Assembly: GCA_963668435.2 (NCBI GenBank)
Contig: CAXXSC010000003.1
Span: 62,001-126,000 of the forward strand
Direction: 5' to 3'
Length of the DNA: 64,000 nt
Source: G963668435 sp963668435
GTDB taxonomy: Bacteria > Latescibacterota > Latescibacteria > Latescibacterales > Latescibacteraceae
The notes beneath the pieces are model-generated. The model saw only the letters and a program-made list of their open reading frames with translations, was not told where the DNA came from and searched no databases. Both the position numbers and the translations under genes were made by a program. Positions within the stretch are counted from its first letter, which is position 1. Every line of letters starts with the position of its first letter. Shown here piece by piece: positions 25,661-34,452 of the stretch.

Positions 25661-26995
25661 GTGTTTAATGAGTTGACAGAAAAGCTAGAATCAGTATTTA
25701 AGAATATTCGTGGTCAGGGAAAATTATCTGAATCCAATATCCGTGATGCAATGAGGGATATTAGGCGAAGTCTTCTCGAGGCGGATGTCAACTTTAAGGT
25801 TGCAAAAACCTTTATTACTAAAGTACAGGAAAAATCACTGGGTACTGAGGTACTCAACAGTATTACACCGGGCCAGTTGATTGTAAAGATTGTCAATGAT
25901 GAACTCATTGATCTTCTGGGCGGAAAGTCTGTTGAGATATCCATTACTCAAAGGCCGGAAATCATTACAGTCTGCGGTCTTCAGGGCTCAGGTAAAACAA
26001 CATCGGTGGCAAAAATGTCGCTTTACCTCCGCAAAAGAGGGAAAACGGCAATGGTATCGTCAGTTGATGTTCACAGGCCGGCCGCAATAGATCAGCTGAG
26101 AGTTCTGGCGCAAGCGAATGATATTCCACATTATCTGCCTGAAAAAGAACGCGATCCAATAAAGATCGCTCAAGGAGCATTATCCACACTCGCTGATAAA
26201 CACTACGATGTTCTGATCATGGATACGGCTGGCCGTTTGCACGTTGATCAGGACATGATGGAGGAATTAAAAGGTGTTACAGACCTTTTGAATCCTCATC
26301 ACATTCTTTTTGTTGCTGACAGTATGACTGGTCAGGATGCTGTTAATGCTGTCAAAGGTTTCATGGAATATGTGACCTTTGATGGCGTCATTTTAACAAA
26401 AATAGATGGTGATGCCCGCGGCGGCGCTGCTCTGTCAATAAGGGAAGTGACCGGCAAACCCATTCTTTTTGTTGGAAATGGTGAGAAAACAGATGCTTTC
26501 GAGGTTTTTCATCCTGACCGATTTGCGTCAAGGATCCTCGGTATGGGCGACGTTGTGTCACTCGTAGAAAAAGCACAGGAGACAGTTGACACAAAAGAAG
26601 CTGCAAAACTTCAGAAAAAAATGATGACAGAGGGCTTGACTCTCGAAGATTTTCTGCAGCAGCTTCGACAGCTTAAAAAGATGGGGCCACTTGAAAACCT
26701 CATTGGTATGATTCCTGGTGCCGGAAAGGCCATGAAAGGTATGGACTTTTCCGGAGATGAACTGAAAAAAGTCGAGGCAATCATATTATCAATGACTCTT
26801 GAGGAGCGACGAAATCCTTCGATTATTAATGGATCAAGAAGGAAAAGAATCGCTGACGGTTCTGGTACAGCTGTTCAAGATGTCAATAATATCCTGAAAC
26901 AGTTTTTCTCGATGCAGAAAATGATGAAGAGAATGAAGAAAATGTCCGGTAAAATGAAATCAATGCCGGGCATGAAGATGCCATTTGGAATGTAA
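25661..26995 (+). CDS. ffh: Signal recognition particle GTPase Ffh
   Basis: SRP54/Ffh, which binds signal sequences on ribosomes and targets them to FtsY and SecYEG. The N domain (1-85) starts FNELTEKLESVFKNIRGQG. The G domain has P-loop GLQGSGKTT (about 104-112), DTAGRLHVD, TKIDGDARGG and GxGE-type motifs. The Met-rich M domain (about 300-444) ends MKKMSGKMKSMPGMKMP and binds 4.5S RNA and the signal peptide. I prefer GTG at 25661, which gives the usual VFNEL start with GGGG upstream; ATG 25649 sits directly on its only purine run. It leads rpsP, rimM, trmD and rplS. No 4.5S RNA gene was found here. Confidence 0.97.
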   Translation: MFNELTEKLESVFKNIRGQGKLSESNIRDAMRDIRRSLLEADVNFKVAKTFITKVQEKSLGTEVLNSITPGQLIVKIVNDELIDLLGGKSVEISITQRPEIITVCGLQGSGKTTSVAKMSLYLRKRGKTAMVSSVDVHRPAAIDQLRVLAQANDIPHYLPEKERDPIKIAQGALSTLADKHYDVLIMDTAGRLHVDQDMMEELKGVTDLLNPHHILFVADSMTGQDAVNAVKGFMEYVTFDGVILTKIDGDARGGAALSIREVTGKPILFVGNGEKTDAFEVFHPDRFASRILGMGDVVSLVEKAQETVDTKEAAKLQKKMMTEGLTLEDFLQQLRQLKKMGPLENLIGMIPGAGKAMKGMDFSGDELKKVEAIILSMTLEERRNPSIINGSRRKRIADGSGTAVQDVNNILKQFFSMQKMMKRMKKMSGKMKSMPGMKMPFGM

Positions 26996-27032
26996 AAATA
27001 TATTACTAAATACCAATTATCAGGAGGTTACA

Positions 27033-27347
27033 TTGGCGGTTAAACTGAGACTTCGCAGAATGGGTTCGAAAAAACGTCCTTTTTATCGTATTGTCGCGGC
27101 AGACAGCCGTTATCAGCGTGATGGCAGATTTCTTGAGATATGCGGTTACTATGATCCCATGGAAAAACCGTACAAGATAGAGATCGACAAAGAGAAAATT
27201 CTCGACTGGATGAAAAAGGGCGCTCAGATGACCGGTACAGTTGAGAGTCTTCTTCGCAAGGAAGGCGTTGTTCAGGAGTACAATCTGTCCAAGCAGAAAG
27301 GCGCTAAAGCTGCCGCAGCACCTGCTGAGACTGAAGCTGCTGAATAA
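27033..27347 (+). CDS. rpsP: 30S ribosomal protein S16
   Basis: Small-subunit protein S16. The family opening AVKLRLRRMGSKKRPFYRIV follows directly after a TTG start at 27033, preceded by CAGGAGGT seven bases upstream. 104 residues: about 84 match S16 and the rest is an Ala/Lys-rich tail (KGAKAAAAPAETEAAE), common in this family. In many bacteria a KH-domain gene lies between rpsP and rimM; here rimM follows directly. Confidence 0.97.
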   Translation: MAVKLRLRRMGSKKRPFYRIVAADSRYQRDGRFLEICGYYDPMEKPYKIEIDKEKILDWMKKGAQMTGTVESLLRKEGVVQEYNLSKQKGAKAAAAPAETEAAE

Positions 27348-27355
27348 AGTATTGT

Positions 27356-27904
27356 ATGTCAATGTCTCTGCCGAATAAAAAAGAGCTCGTTGCCATTGGT
27401 CGTATTATCAAGTCAAGAGGTGTCAAGGGCGAACTGAGAGTTTTTCCTCTAACTGACAGGCTGGAACGTTTTTTCGATCTTGAAAAGGTCTTTATTGAGC
27501 GGGAAGGTCTGAATGTTGAGGAGCTCACTATTGAATATGTTCGTGAAATCTCAGGACAAATTGCGATTAAATTCGAGATTCTCGATGATCGAACAATAGC
27601 AGATTCATATAAGGGTGCTTTCATCAGTGTAAGCAGAGATGACACGTACGAACTCGAAGACGACAGTTTTTTTCTTTTTGATATTCAGGGGCTATCGGTG
27701 TATGACAGTGAGGAAAATCACCTTGGTTCAATAAAAGAGGTTATTCAGTATCCGGCTAATGATCTGCTGTTGATACGCTCTGAAACTGAGGATATTCTTC
27801 TGCCGGCATTGAAACAATATATTCATAGTGTGAATCTTGAAGAAAAAAAGATAATCGTTACGATACCGGAAGGTCTGCCGACATATCCGAGAGGGAGTTT
27901 CTGA
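27356..27904 (+). CDS. rimM: 16S rRNA processing protein RimM
   Basis: Ribosome maturation factor that binds S19 and helps assemble the 30S head. 182 residues with the N-terminal RimM barrel starting LVAIGRIIKSRGVKGELRVF (about 11-30) and a C-terminal PRC-barrel-like part (about 100-175) with FDIQGLSVYD and the conserved end PEGLPTY. It starts nine bases after rpsP; ATG 27362 is a second in-frame start. It is followed by trmD with one base between the stop and the start. Confidence 0.94.
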   Translation: MSMSLPNKKELVAIGRIIKSRGVKGELRVFPLTDRLERFFDLEKVFIEREGLNVEELTIEYVREISGQIAIKFEILDDRTIADSYKGAFISVSRDDTYELEDDSFFLFDIQGLSVYDSEENHLGSIKEVIQYPANDLLLIRSETEDILLPALKQYIHSVNLEEKKIIVTIPEGLPTYPRGSF

Positions 27905-27905
27905 C

Positions 27906-28592
27906 TTGGCGCTTTCAATACATGTCATGACACTTTTCCCGGCTATGTTTGAAGGTTTTCTCAATCAGGGGATTATTTCAAGAGGGCTTGATGCGAATCT
28001 CCTGGATGTCAATGTTCACAACATAAGGGATGCGGCGAAAGACCGTCATCGAACTGTCGATGACATCCCATATGGCGGGGGCGCGGGCATGGTTATGAAA
28101 GCCGATGTACTTGCGGACTGTCTTGAGTCGACAGAACCGTTTGAATCCGGAAGAAACGTTCCTGTTTGTTTTCTGACCCCTCAGGGGCGCACATTTTCGC
28201 AGACAGACGCAAACAGGATGAGCCTTCTTGATGAATTTGTCCTGATATGCGGGCGATATCGCGGAATAGATGAGCGATTCAGAGAACGGTTTGTAACTGA
28301 TGAGATCAGTATCGGTGATTTTGTATTGTCAGGCGGTGAACCGGCTGCGATGGTTGTTATCGATGCGGTTGCGAGACTTGTGCCTGGTGTTATGGGTGAT
28401 TTCGAAAGCGGTATCGACGATTCTTTTCAAAATGGTTTACTGGACTGCCCTTGGTATACACGCCCTGACGATTTCAGGGGGATGAAAGTTCCGGAAGTAC
28501 TTAAAAGCGGTAACCATGCGAAAATAAAAGAATGGCGGAACAAAAAGTCAATGGCGCGGACTCGTGAACGTCGTCCTGATCTATTGGGATGA
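27906..28592 (+). CDS. trmD: tRNA (guanine-N1)-methyltransferase TrmD
   Basis: Makes m1G37 in tRNAs, using SAM bound in a trefoil knot. 228 residues. The knot motif LSGGEPAAMVVIDAVARLVP lies at about 139-158, IPYGGGAGMVMK at about 55-66 and ICGRYRGIDERF near 116. The start is TTG at 27906 with GAGGGAG about eight bases upstream; the SIHVMTLFPAMFEGF opening agrees with the family. The protein is complete. Confidence 0.97.
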   Translation: MALSIHVMTLFPAMFEGFLNQGIISRGLDANLLDVNVHNIRDAAKDRHRTVDDIPYGGGAGMVMKADVLADCLESTEPFESGRNVPVCFLTPQGRTFSQTDANRMSLLDEFVLICGRYRGIDERFRERFVTDEISIGDFVLSGGEPAAMVVIDAVARLVPGVMGDFESGIDDSFQNGLLDCPWYTRPDDFRGMKVPEVLKSGNHAKIKEWRNKKSMARTRERRPDLLG

Positions 28593-28665
28593 AAATAGCG
28601 ATATCATCGCACAAATGAAATTAAAATAGAACAATATATTATAAACTCACAAAAAGAGGTGTGTC

Positions 28666-29010
28666 ATGGATGTCATTCAGGAAATGACCAGCGAACAGAT
28701 AAAATCTGATATTCCTGAGTTTACGACTGGCGACAACATCGAAGTCCATGTTCGAGTTGTCGAAGGCGACAAGGAACGTATTCAGCTTTTCACTGGAACT
28801 GTTATCCAGCGTAAAGGTTCCGGGATCTCTGCGACTTTTACCGTGCGTAAGATTTCTGCCGGTATAGGTGTCGAAAGGATCTTCCCGGTCAACTCTCCGA
28901 TGGTCGCAAAGATTGTCAAAAACTACTCGAACAAAACCCGCCGGGCGAAACTCTACTATCTCCGTAAGCTTCGTGGTAAGGCAGCACGTCTCAAGAGACT
29001 CTACAACTAA
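28666..29010 (+). CDS. rplS: 50S ribosomal protein L19
   Basis: Large-subunit protein L19, at the 30S-50S bridge. 114 residues with the family core DNIEVHVRVVEGDKERIQLF, FTGTVIQRKGSGI, TFTVRKIS and the end RAKLYYLRKLRGKAARLKR. RBS AGAGGTG. Last gene of the ffh-rpsP-rimM-trmD-rplS set; a terminator follows. Confidence 0.97.
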   Translation: MDVIQEMTSEQIKSDIPEFTTGDNIEVHVRVVEGDKERIQLFTGTVIQRKGSGISATFTVRKISAGIGVERIFPVNSPMVAKIVKNYSNKTRRAKLYYLRKLRGKAARLKRLYN

Positions 29011-29043
29011 AGTAAAATCAGCATGATAGTATAATGATAAAAG

Positions 29044-29088
29044 AAAGGGGAAATGCCTTGACTGGCACTTCTCCTTTCCTTATCTTAC
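29044..29088 (+). terminator. Intrinsic terminator after rplS
   Basis: A 15-bp stem (29044-29058 with 29065-29079, two G-U pairs, six-base loop) is followed by a pyrimidine-rich CTTATCTT rather than a clean T-run. It separates the ribosomal operon from rnf. Confidence 0.75.
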
Positions 29089-29114
29089 ATCTTTCATTAC
29101 ATACTGTTTATCTA
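29086..29114 (+). promoter_or_regulatory. Possible promoter of the rnf operon
   Basis: TTACAT (29086-29091), 17-nt spacer and TTATCT (29109-29114), directly after the rplS terminator and about 32 bp before the rnfC start codon. Confidence 0.4.
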
Positions 29115-29145
29115 TCAGTTACGGATATTGAAACCGGGAGTCAGC

Positions 29146-30507
29146 ATGGCCAAAACGTTTCATGGCGGCGTTCATCCTGATGATGGGAAAGCACTTAGCA
29201 AAGCGTGCCCCATTGAGACGATGGCGTTGCCGTCCGAGGTAGCGTTGCCTGTGAGGCAGCATATAGGCGCTCCTGCGAAAATTATAGTCTCCAAAGGTGA
29301 CCAGGTCAAAAAGGGCCAGGTCGTTGCAGAGGCTGGCGGATTTGTGTCCGCGCCCGTGCACGCCACAGTGTCGGGAACTGTCAAGGCAATTGAAGCACGT
29401 TATACCCCAGTGGGAATGAAAGTCGACTGTGTTGTCATCGAAAATGACGGCGAGGATAAATGGCTCGAAGGTCTGAATTCCCCGCGTGATTATGAATCGA
29501 TGGGCCCGGACGATATGAAGAAAGCCATTGGCGATGCCGGGATCGTCGGTCTCGGCGGTGCAGCTTTCCCCACTCATGTCAAATTGTCTCCACCAAAAGA
29601 AAAACCCATTGATTATGTGATCCTTAACGGTGTAGAGTGCGAACCTTTCGCGACCTGCGATCATCGTCTCATGCTTGAAAGGACTGAGGACATAGTCAAG
29701 GGTCTTCAAATCCTCATGAATGTGCTTGGCTGTAAGAAAGGCGCGATCGGTATCGAGTTGAATAAACCGGATGCCATCAAGGCCATGAAAGCGGCAGTCA
29801 AAGGAATCAAGGGTGTTACCGTCGAGGGGCTCAAGGTAAAATATCCTCAGGGCGGTGAAAAGCAGCTCATATATGCTGTGACAAAAAGAAAAGTACCTGC
29901 CGGCGGTCTGCCTATGGATGTCGGCTGTGTCGTTCAGAATACCGGTACGGCGCTTGCCGTATACGAGGCGGTTGCGCTTAACAAGCCGCTTGTGTCGCGT
30001 GTTGTGACAGTGACCGGTAATGGTGTTCAGAAACCATCCAATTTTGAGACTAGGTTCGGAACACCGTTTTCATTTATGCTCGAAAATGCCGGTGGTCTGA
30101 AAGATACGGCCAAAAAGCTCATTAACGGTGGTCCCATGATGGGTATCTCGCAGTTCACTGATGAGGTTCCAGTCATGAAAGGCACCTCCTGCATTCTGGT
30201 GCTCGATGACAAGCAGGTGGATCTCGGTGAGGAGCAGCCTTGTATTTCGTGCGGGCGCTGTGTCGAGGTTTGTCCCATGAACCTTCTGCCGACAACCCTC
30301 GCGCGCTATGTTGAGCATGAGAATTTTGCGATGGCGGGAGAGTACGGTGCTTTCGATTGTATCGAATGCGGGTGCTGTACTTACATTTGCCCGTCGAAGC
30401 GGAAGCTGCTTGAGCATATTAAGTTCGGCAAAGCGACATTGAACAGGATGCGCGCAGAAGAGCAGGCCCGGAAAAAGGCCGAAGAAGAGAAATCGAAGGC
30501 AGTTTAA
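29146..30507 (+). CDS. rnfC: Rnf electron transport complex subunit RnfC
   Basis: Membrane-associated NADH-oxidising subunit of the Rnf complex (ferredoxin:NAD oxidoreductase coupled to ion pumping). About 453 residues: N-terminal barrel-sandwich region (HIGAPAKIIVSKGDQVKKGQ), an NADH/FMN-binding region with GLGGAAFPTHVKL, a SLBB part, and two 4Fe-4S sites near the end, CISCGRCVEVCP and CIECGCCTYICP. ATG 29146 has GGGAG five bases away; ATG 29128 has none. The gene order C-D-G-E-A-B is that of Thermotoga and acetogens rather than the A-B-C-D-G-E of proteobacteria. Confidence 0.95.
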   Translation: MAKTFHGGVHPDDGKALSKACPIETMALPSEVALPVRQHIGAPAKIIVSKGDQVKKGQVVAEAGGFVSAPVHATVSGTVKAIEARYTPVGMKVDCVVIENDGEDKWLEGLNSPRDYESMGPDDMKKAIGDAGIVGLGGAAFPTHVKLSPPKEKPIDYVILNGVECEPFATCDHRLMLERTEDIVKGLQILMNVLGCKKGAIGIELNKPDAIKAMKAAVKGIKGVTVEGLKVKYPQGGEKQLIYAVTKRKVPAGGLPMDVGCVVQNTGTALAVYEAVALNKPLVSRVVTVTGNGVQKPSNFETRFGTPFSFMLENAGGLKDTAKKLINGGPMMGISQFTDEVPVMKGTSCILVLDDKQVDLGEEQPCISCGRCVEVCPMNLLPTTLARYVEHENFAMAGEYGAFDCIECGCCTYICPSKRKLLEHIKFGKATLNRMRAEEQARKKAEEEKSKAV

Positions 30508-30547
30508 CCGCCATTAACTGACTAGTATGATCGGAGTTCAGAAAAGT

Positions 30548-31558
30548 ATGGCTCGAACATTTACCGTTAGCGCAACACCACATTTACGTGATAGCACCGG
30601 AATATCGACTATCATGTATTCGGTTGTGGCGGCGCTCATGCCCGCTCTTGCCGGTGCGGTATATTTCTTCGGTATCCAGGCGCTTGTACTAACCCTGCTT
30701 GCTGTCGCCGCATGTATGATAACCGAGGGCGCTATCCAGAAACTGACCGGACGGCCGCTGTCTGTTCTTGACGGCAGTGCGATTGTGACCGGTATCCTTT
30801 TGGCGTTCAACCTGCCTGGCGGTGTTTCCTGGTGGATTCCTGTCATTGGCGGTATTTTCGCAATAGCAGTCGGCAAAATGATCTTTGGCGGTCTGGGCAA
30901 CAATCCAATGAATCCGGCACTTCTCGGACGTGTTTTTCTACAGGTGAGCTGGCCGGTTCAGATGAATTCTTTATGGACTGCACCGCGGGGTGCTGCACTC
31001 GACGCCGAATCGATAGCGACACCTTTGACGGTGCTCAAGGAAAACATGGCCGTTCTGAAAACGCCTGACAGCCCCTCGATAGAGACGGCGTTGGCGAATG
31101 TCATGGATATCAACGATACGCTCATGGACCTTTTCATCGGTCGCGTTTCCGGCTGTATCGGCGAAACCTCGGCGCTGCTGCTTCTCGTTGGTGCCGCGTA
31201 TCTCATGTACAAGCGTTATGTTGACTGGAAGATTCCTTTCAGTTATATCGCGACTGTTGGACTGCTGACATGGATTTTCGGTGGTCATGACGGATTCTTT
31301 ACCGGTATGTGGCTATTCCACATTCTATCGGGTGGCCTGATCATCGGTGCTTTCTTCATGGCTACCGACATGGTGACAAGTCCGATAACCTGTAAAGGTC
31401 AATTGCTCTTCGGATTCGGCTGTGGTCTCCTGACAGTAATAATCAGGCTGATAGGCGGCTATCCCGAGGGTGTAAGTTACTCGATTCTCCTGATGAACCT
31501 CGTCGTTCCGCTGATCGACAAGTTCACGCGGCCGACTGTGTTCGGAAAGGCAAAATAG
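30548..31558 (+). CDS. rnfD: Rnf complex subunit RnfD
   Basis: Polytopic inner-membrane subunit that carries FMN attached to a threonine. It starts ARTFTVSATPHLRD, typical of RnfD, with eight or more hydrophobic helices. The segment SIATPLTVL (about residues 153-161) corresponds to the flavin-attachment region (usually GATPL in relatives), so the Ile-Ala form is a slight variant. I chose ATG 30548 with GGAG eleven bases upstream; ATG 30527 also opens the frame. 336 residues, near the usual size. Confidence 0.93.
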   Translation: MARTFTVSATPHLRDSTGISTIMYSVVAALMPALAGAVYFFGIQALVLTLLAVAACMITEGAIQKLTGRPLSVLDGSAIVTGILLAFNLPGGVSWWIPVIGGIFAIAVGKMIFGGLGNNPMNPALLGRVFLQVSWPVQMNSLWTAPRGAALDAESIATPLTVLKENMAVLKTPDSPSIETALANVMDINDTLMDLFIGRVSGCIGETSALLLLVGAAYLMYKRYVDWKIPFSYIATVGLLTWIFGGHDGFFTGMWLFHILSGGLIIGAFFMATDMVTSPITCKGQLLFGFGCGLLTVIIRLIGGYPEGVSYSILLMNLVVPLIDKFTRPTVFGKAK

Positions 31559-31559
31559 C

Positions 31560-32132
31560 ATGCGGGACATCCTGCGGCTTGGTCTGACCCTTATGGCATA
31601 TGCGTTAACAGCGGGAGCCGCACTCGCATTCGTCGGTATCAAGACGATGCCCGTGATAGCTGAGAATCTTGCCCGTGCCGAGGAGGAGGCCCGTGATGCG
31701 GTACTTCCCGGCATGAATGGCGGATTCGAGCGTTTCGACAGCGATGGGTTCGCTTACTGGACCGGGTATCGGGATGAGGCGAAATCCGATATCGGCGGGT
31801 ATATTTTCGTTGCACAGGGGGCGGGTTATTCATCAGAGATCAGAACGATGGTTGCAGTTGACGAGTATTTTTCGATCATCAACACGAAAGTTATGTTCCA
31901 GCAGGAAACTCCCGGTCTTGGAACGAAAATCGCCGAAGTCGAGAGTGGAGAAAAAGAGCCCCGTTTCATGAGCCAGTTCCGCGGAATATCTGTGGACGGC
32001 CAAGCGCAGTTGCGAGCGGACGGTGGCGAAATTGACGCAATTTCTGGCGCGACCGTCTCATCGAGAGCGGTGGCGGATTCTATCGATAGAGGACGTATGA
32101 CATTACTGGAAATAGTCGGAGGTAATCGTTGA
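31560..32132 (+). CDS. rnfG: Rnf complex subunit RnfG
   Basis: Single-pass membrane protein with a periplasmic FMN covalently bound to Thr. Residues about 8-28 are the membrane anchor. The attachment motif DAISGATVSS is near residue 160, matching the S/T-GA-T-x-S/T consensus used by ApbE. 190 residues, usual length. It starts one base after the rnfD stop and overlaps the rnfE start by four bases. ApbE is encoded about 5 kb downstream. Confidence 0.95.
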   Translation: MRDILRLGLTLMAYALTAGAALAFVGIKTMPVIAENLARAEEEARDAVLPGMNGGFERFDSDGFAYWTGYRDEAKSDIGGYIFVAQGAGYSSEIRTMVAVDEYFSIINTKVMFQQETPGLGTKIAEVESGEKEPRFMSQFRGISVDGQAQLRADGGEIDAISGATVSSRAVADSIDRGRMTLLEIVGGNR

Positions 32133-32728
32133 GCGTAATCAAGGAATTCACAAAAGGCATATATAAAGAGAATCCGGTTTTCAGGCTGGTTCTCGGTCTC
32201 TGCCCCACACTTGCGATCACCTCGTCGGTTGAGCAGGGATTGGGCATGGGGCTTGCCGCCTCGGCAGTGCTTCTGGGCTCGAATTTCATTGTTTCGCTGG
32301 CACGGAACATCATTCCCAAGAAAATTCGTATTCCAATTTTTATTACCGTGATCGCTACATTTGTGACAATTGTCGAACTTGTCATGCGGGCATATTTCCC
32401 GTCACTGTTCGACGCCCTCGGTATATTTGTACCGCTGATCGTTGTTAACTGTATCATTCTCGGCAGGGCGGAGGCGTTTGCCTCGAGGAATAATATATTC
32501 CTGTCCATGATCGATGGTATCGGCATGGGGCTTGGATTTACGCTCTCGCTCGTGGCAATATCGACGGTACGTGAAATTATTGGTAACGGAACATTTTATG
32601 GAATCAAGATTCTTCCGGCTTCTTATCAGCCGGTTAGCTTCATGGTGCAGGCACCCGGCGCGTTTCTGACGCTCGGTCTCATACTTGCGTTTTTCAACTG
32701 GCTCGATCTCAGAAAAGCCGCCAACTAA
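32129..32728 (+). CDS. rnfE: Rnf complex subunit RnfE
   Basis: Polytopic inner-membrane subunit, about six helices, forming with RnfA the symmetric pair that holds the intramembrane iron-sulfur site. It opens FTKGIYKENPVFRLVLGLCPTLAI, with the family Cys in GLCP, and a second Cys in VVNCIILGRAEAFA. The start is TTG at 32129, overlapping the rnfG stop (TTGA). 199 residues, usual length. Confidence 0.95.
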   Translation: MSVIKEFTKGIYKENPVFRLVLGLCPTLAITSSVEQGLGMGLAASAVLLGSNFIVSLARNIIPKKIRIPIFITVIATFVTIVELVMRAYFPSLFDALGIFVPLIVVNCIILGRAEAFASRNNIFLSMIDGIGMGLGFTLSLVAISTVREIIGNGTFYGIKILPASYQPVSFMVQAPGAFLTLGLILAFFNWLDLRKAAN

Positions 32729-32740
32729 GGGGAGTCAGAA

Positions 32741-33362
32741 ATGGATTTCGGACATTATTTTACTTTATTGATAAGTGTCATATTCATCAATAACTTCGTT
32801 CTCGCCAAGTTCCTTGGTATCTGCCCGTACATCGGTGTATCGAAGAAAATCGATTCCGCTGTCGGCATGGGATTCGCTGTCACTTTCGTCATGACTGTTG
32901 CATCGGCCGTGACCTGGTCGGTCTACACATTCCTGCTCAATCCGGCAACAAATATTTTCCCGAGGGTAGAGGAGACTGGCGTCGATCTTACGTTTTTTGA
33001 GGACGATTGCTTTTATTATAGTTATCGCATCGCTCGTTCAGCTTGTCGAGATCGTCTTGCAGAAAACGTCACCGGTGCTGTACAGCGCTCTCGGTATCTA
33101 TCTTCCGCTTATCACCACGAACTGCGCAATTCTTGGTGTTGCTGTGTTAAATGTAGACCAAGAGTTTAGCTTCTTAGAGAGTATTGTGCAGGGATTCGGC
33201 GCAGGAATCGGTTTTACTCTGGCTATCATTCTGATGGCCGGGCTGCGCGAAAAGCTCGATATGTGTGATATTCCAAAGCCGCTCAGAGGCCTTCCGATCG
33301 CTTTCGTCATGGCGAGCCTTATGTCGCTGGCGTTTAAGGGTTTCAGTGGACTTTCTTTGTGA
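32741..33362 (+). pseudogene. rnfA: RnfA, interrupted by a +1 frameshift at a T6 run
   Basis: The gene starts normally (ATG 32741) and reads FINNFVLAKFLGICPYIGVSKK, a clear RnfA start with its Cys. At the T-run 32993-32998 the frame breaks: the first frame continues with unrelated residues to 33169, while the true RnfA continuation (RTIAFIIVIASLVQLVEI, then TTNCAILGVAVLN with the second Cys) is in the +1 frame up to 33362. One T fewer gives a continuous protein of about 206 residues. All other rnf genes look intact, which makes a sequencing or assembly error more likely than real loss. A biological mutation or transcriptional slippage remains possible. Confidence 0.9.
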
Positions 33363-33382
33363 CAGAGGAGTAAAATACGATC

Positions 33383-34405
33383 ATGAATCCTGTTTTTACG
33401 TATACACTGGTAAGTCTGGGCGGTATCTCGTTCTTTCTCGGCGCAGTTCTGGCCTATGCATCGAAACGCTTCGCGGTTGAAGTCGATCCGAAAATCGAAC
33501 AGATTGTCGACATACTTCCCGGCGCCAATTGCGGCGGTTGCGGATATGCCGGTTGTGCCGCTTATGCAGAGGCTGTTGTTAAAGATGGTGTCGATGCTAC
33601 ACTTTGTGCGCCCGGCGGAAACAAAGTTGCGCAGGATATTGCGAAGATCATGGGGCTCGAGGAAACAGTCTCGGTACGCAAGGTTGCATATCTTCATTGT
33701 GCCGGCTCAAAAGACAAGGCTGGAAACAAATACGATTACGATGGCCTGAAAGACTGCCGTAGCGCGGCTCTTCTCGCCGGCGGACCGAAAGCTTGTGAGT
33801 ACGGCTGTATCGGATTCGGATCATGTGTCGCTGTCTGTAAGTTCGGCGCTCTGAGCATGGGTGAAAACGGCCTTCCTGTTGTCGACCGTGAAAAATGCAC
33901 CGGTTGCGGAGCATGTGTGAAAGAGTGTCCCAAGGGGTTGTTCAAGCTTCTGCCAGACACGACCTCAATTTATCTTGCCTGTTCGTCTCACGCCAAGGGC
34001 AAGGAAGTCAAGCAGGCGTGTTCAGTCGGTTGTATCGGCTGTGGTATTTGTGTTAAAGTGACCGATTCTGATTCAATCAAGCTCGAAGACAGTCTGCCTT
34101 CGATCGACTATTCGGCGGCCATGAACCTTATTCTCGCCCATTACAAGTGCCCCACAAAATCCTACATAGATCTGGCGCCAAAACGCCCTTACATGACAAT
34201 TGATCCCACAAAATGCAAGGGCCATGGCAAGTGCCAGGAAGTCTGCCCGGTCAAGGGATGTGTTGTCGGTGAGGAAGGCGCGGTTCGTCAGATCAATTCG
34301 CAGGACTGCATCGGCTGCGGCCTCTGTCTCGAGGTCTGTCCCGAAAAAGCGATCAGGGTGATAGGCGCCATGGGCTATATCAATATGGACATGGCTGGTG
34401 ACTGA
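33383..34405 (+). CDS. rnfB: Rnf complex subunit RnfB, polyferredoxin form
   Basis: Membrane-anchored ferredoxin-oxidising subunit. Helix at about 6-27, then the 4Fe-4S domain GANCGGCGYAGCAAYAEA. The C-terminal part holds further Cys-rich clusters: CIGFGSCVAVCKFGAL, CTGCGACVKECP, CIGCGICVKV, CKGHGKCQEVCPVKGC and CIGCGLCLEVCP. 340 residues is longer than the about 190 of E. coli RsxB and matches the long forms of acetogens. Last gene of rnfCDGEAB. Confidence 0.95.
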   Translation: MNPVFTYTLVSLGGISFFLGAVLAYASKRFAVEVDPKIEQIVDILPGANCGGCGYAGCAAYAEAVVKDGVDATLCAPGGNKVAQDIAKIMGLEETVSVRKVAYLHCAGSKDKAGNKYDYDGLKDCRSAALLAGGPKACEYGCIGFGSCVAVCKFGALSMGENGLPVVDREKCTGCGACVKECPKGLFKLLPDTTSIYLACSSHAKGKEVKQACSVGCIGCGICVKVTDSDSIKLEDSLPSIDYSAAMNLILAHYKCPTKSYIDLAPKRPYMTIDPTKCKGHGKCQEVCPVKGCVVGEEGAVRQINSQDCIGCGLCLEVCPEKAIRVIGAMGYINMDMAGD

Positions 34406-34452
34406 TCGGCATCTGGCTTAATTATCTGGTGATTATAGAAGGATAACATTTC

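Noticed and set aside
32741..33169. 142-residue ORF read as an intact short protein
   Set aside because: It is the first part of frameshifted rnfA followed by out-of-frame residues.
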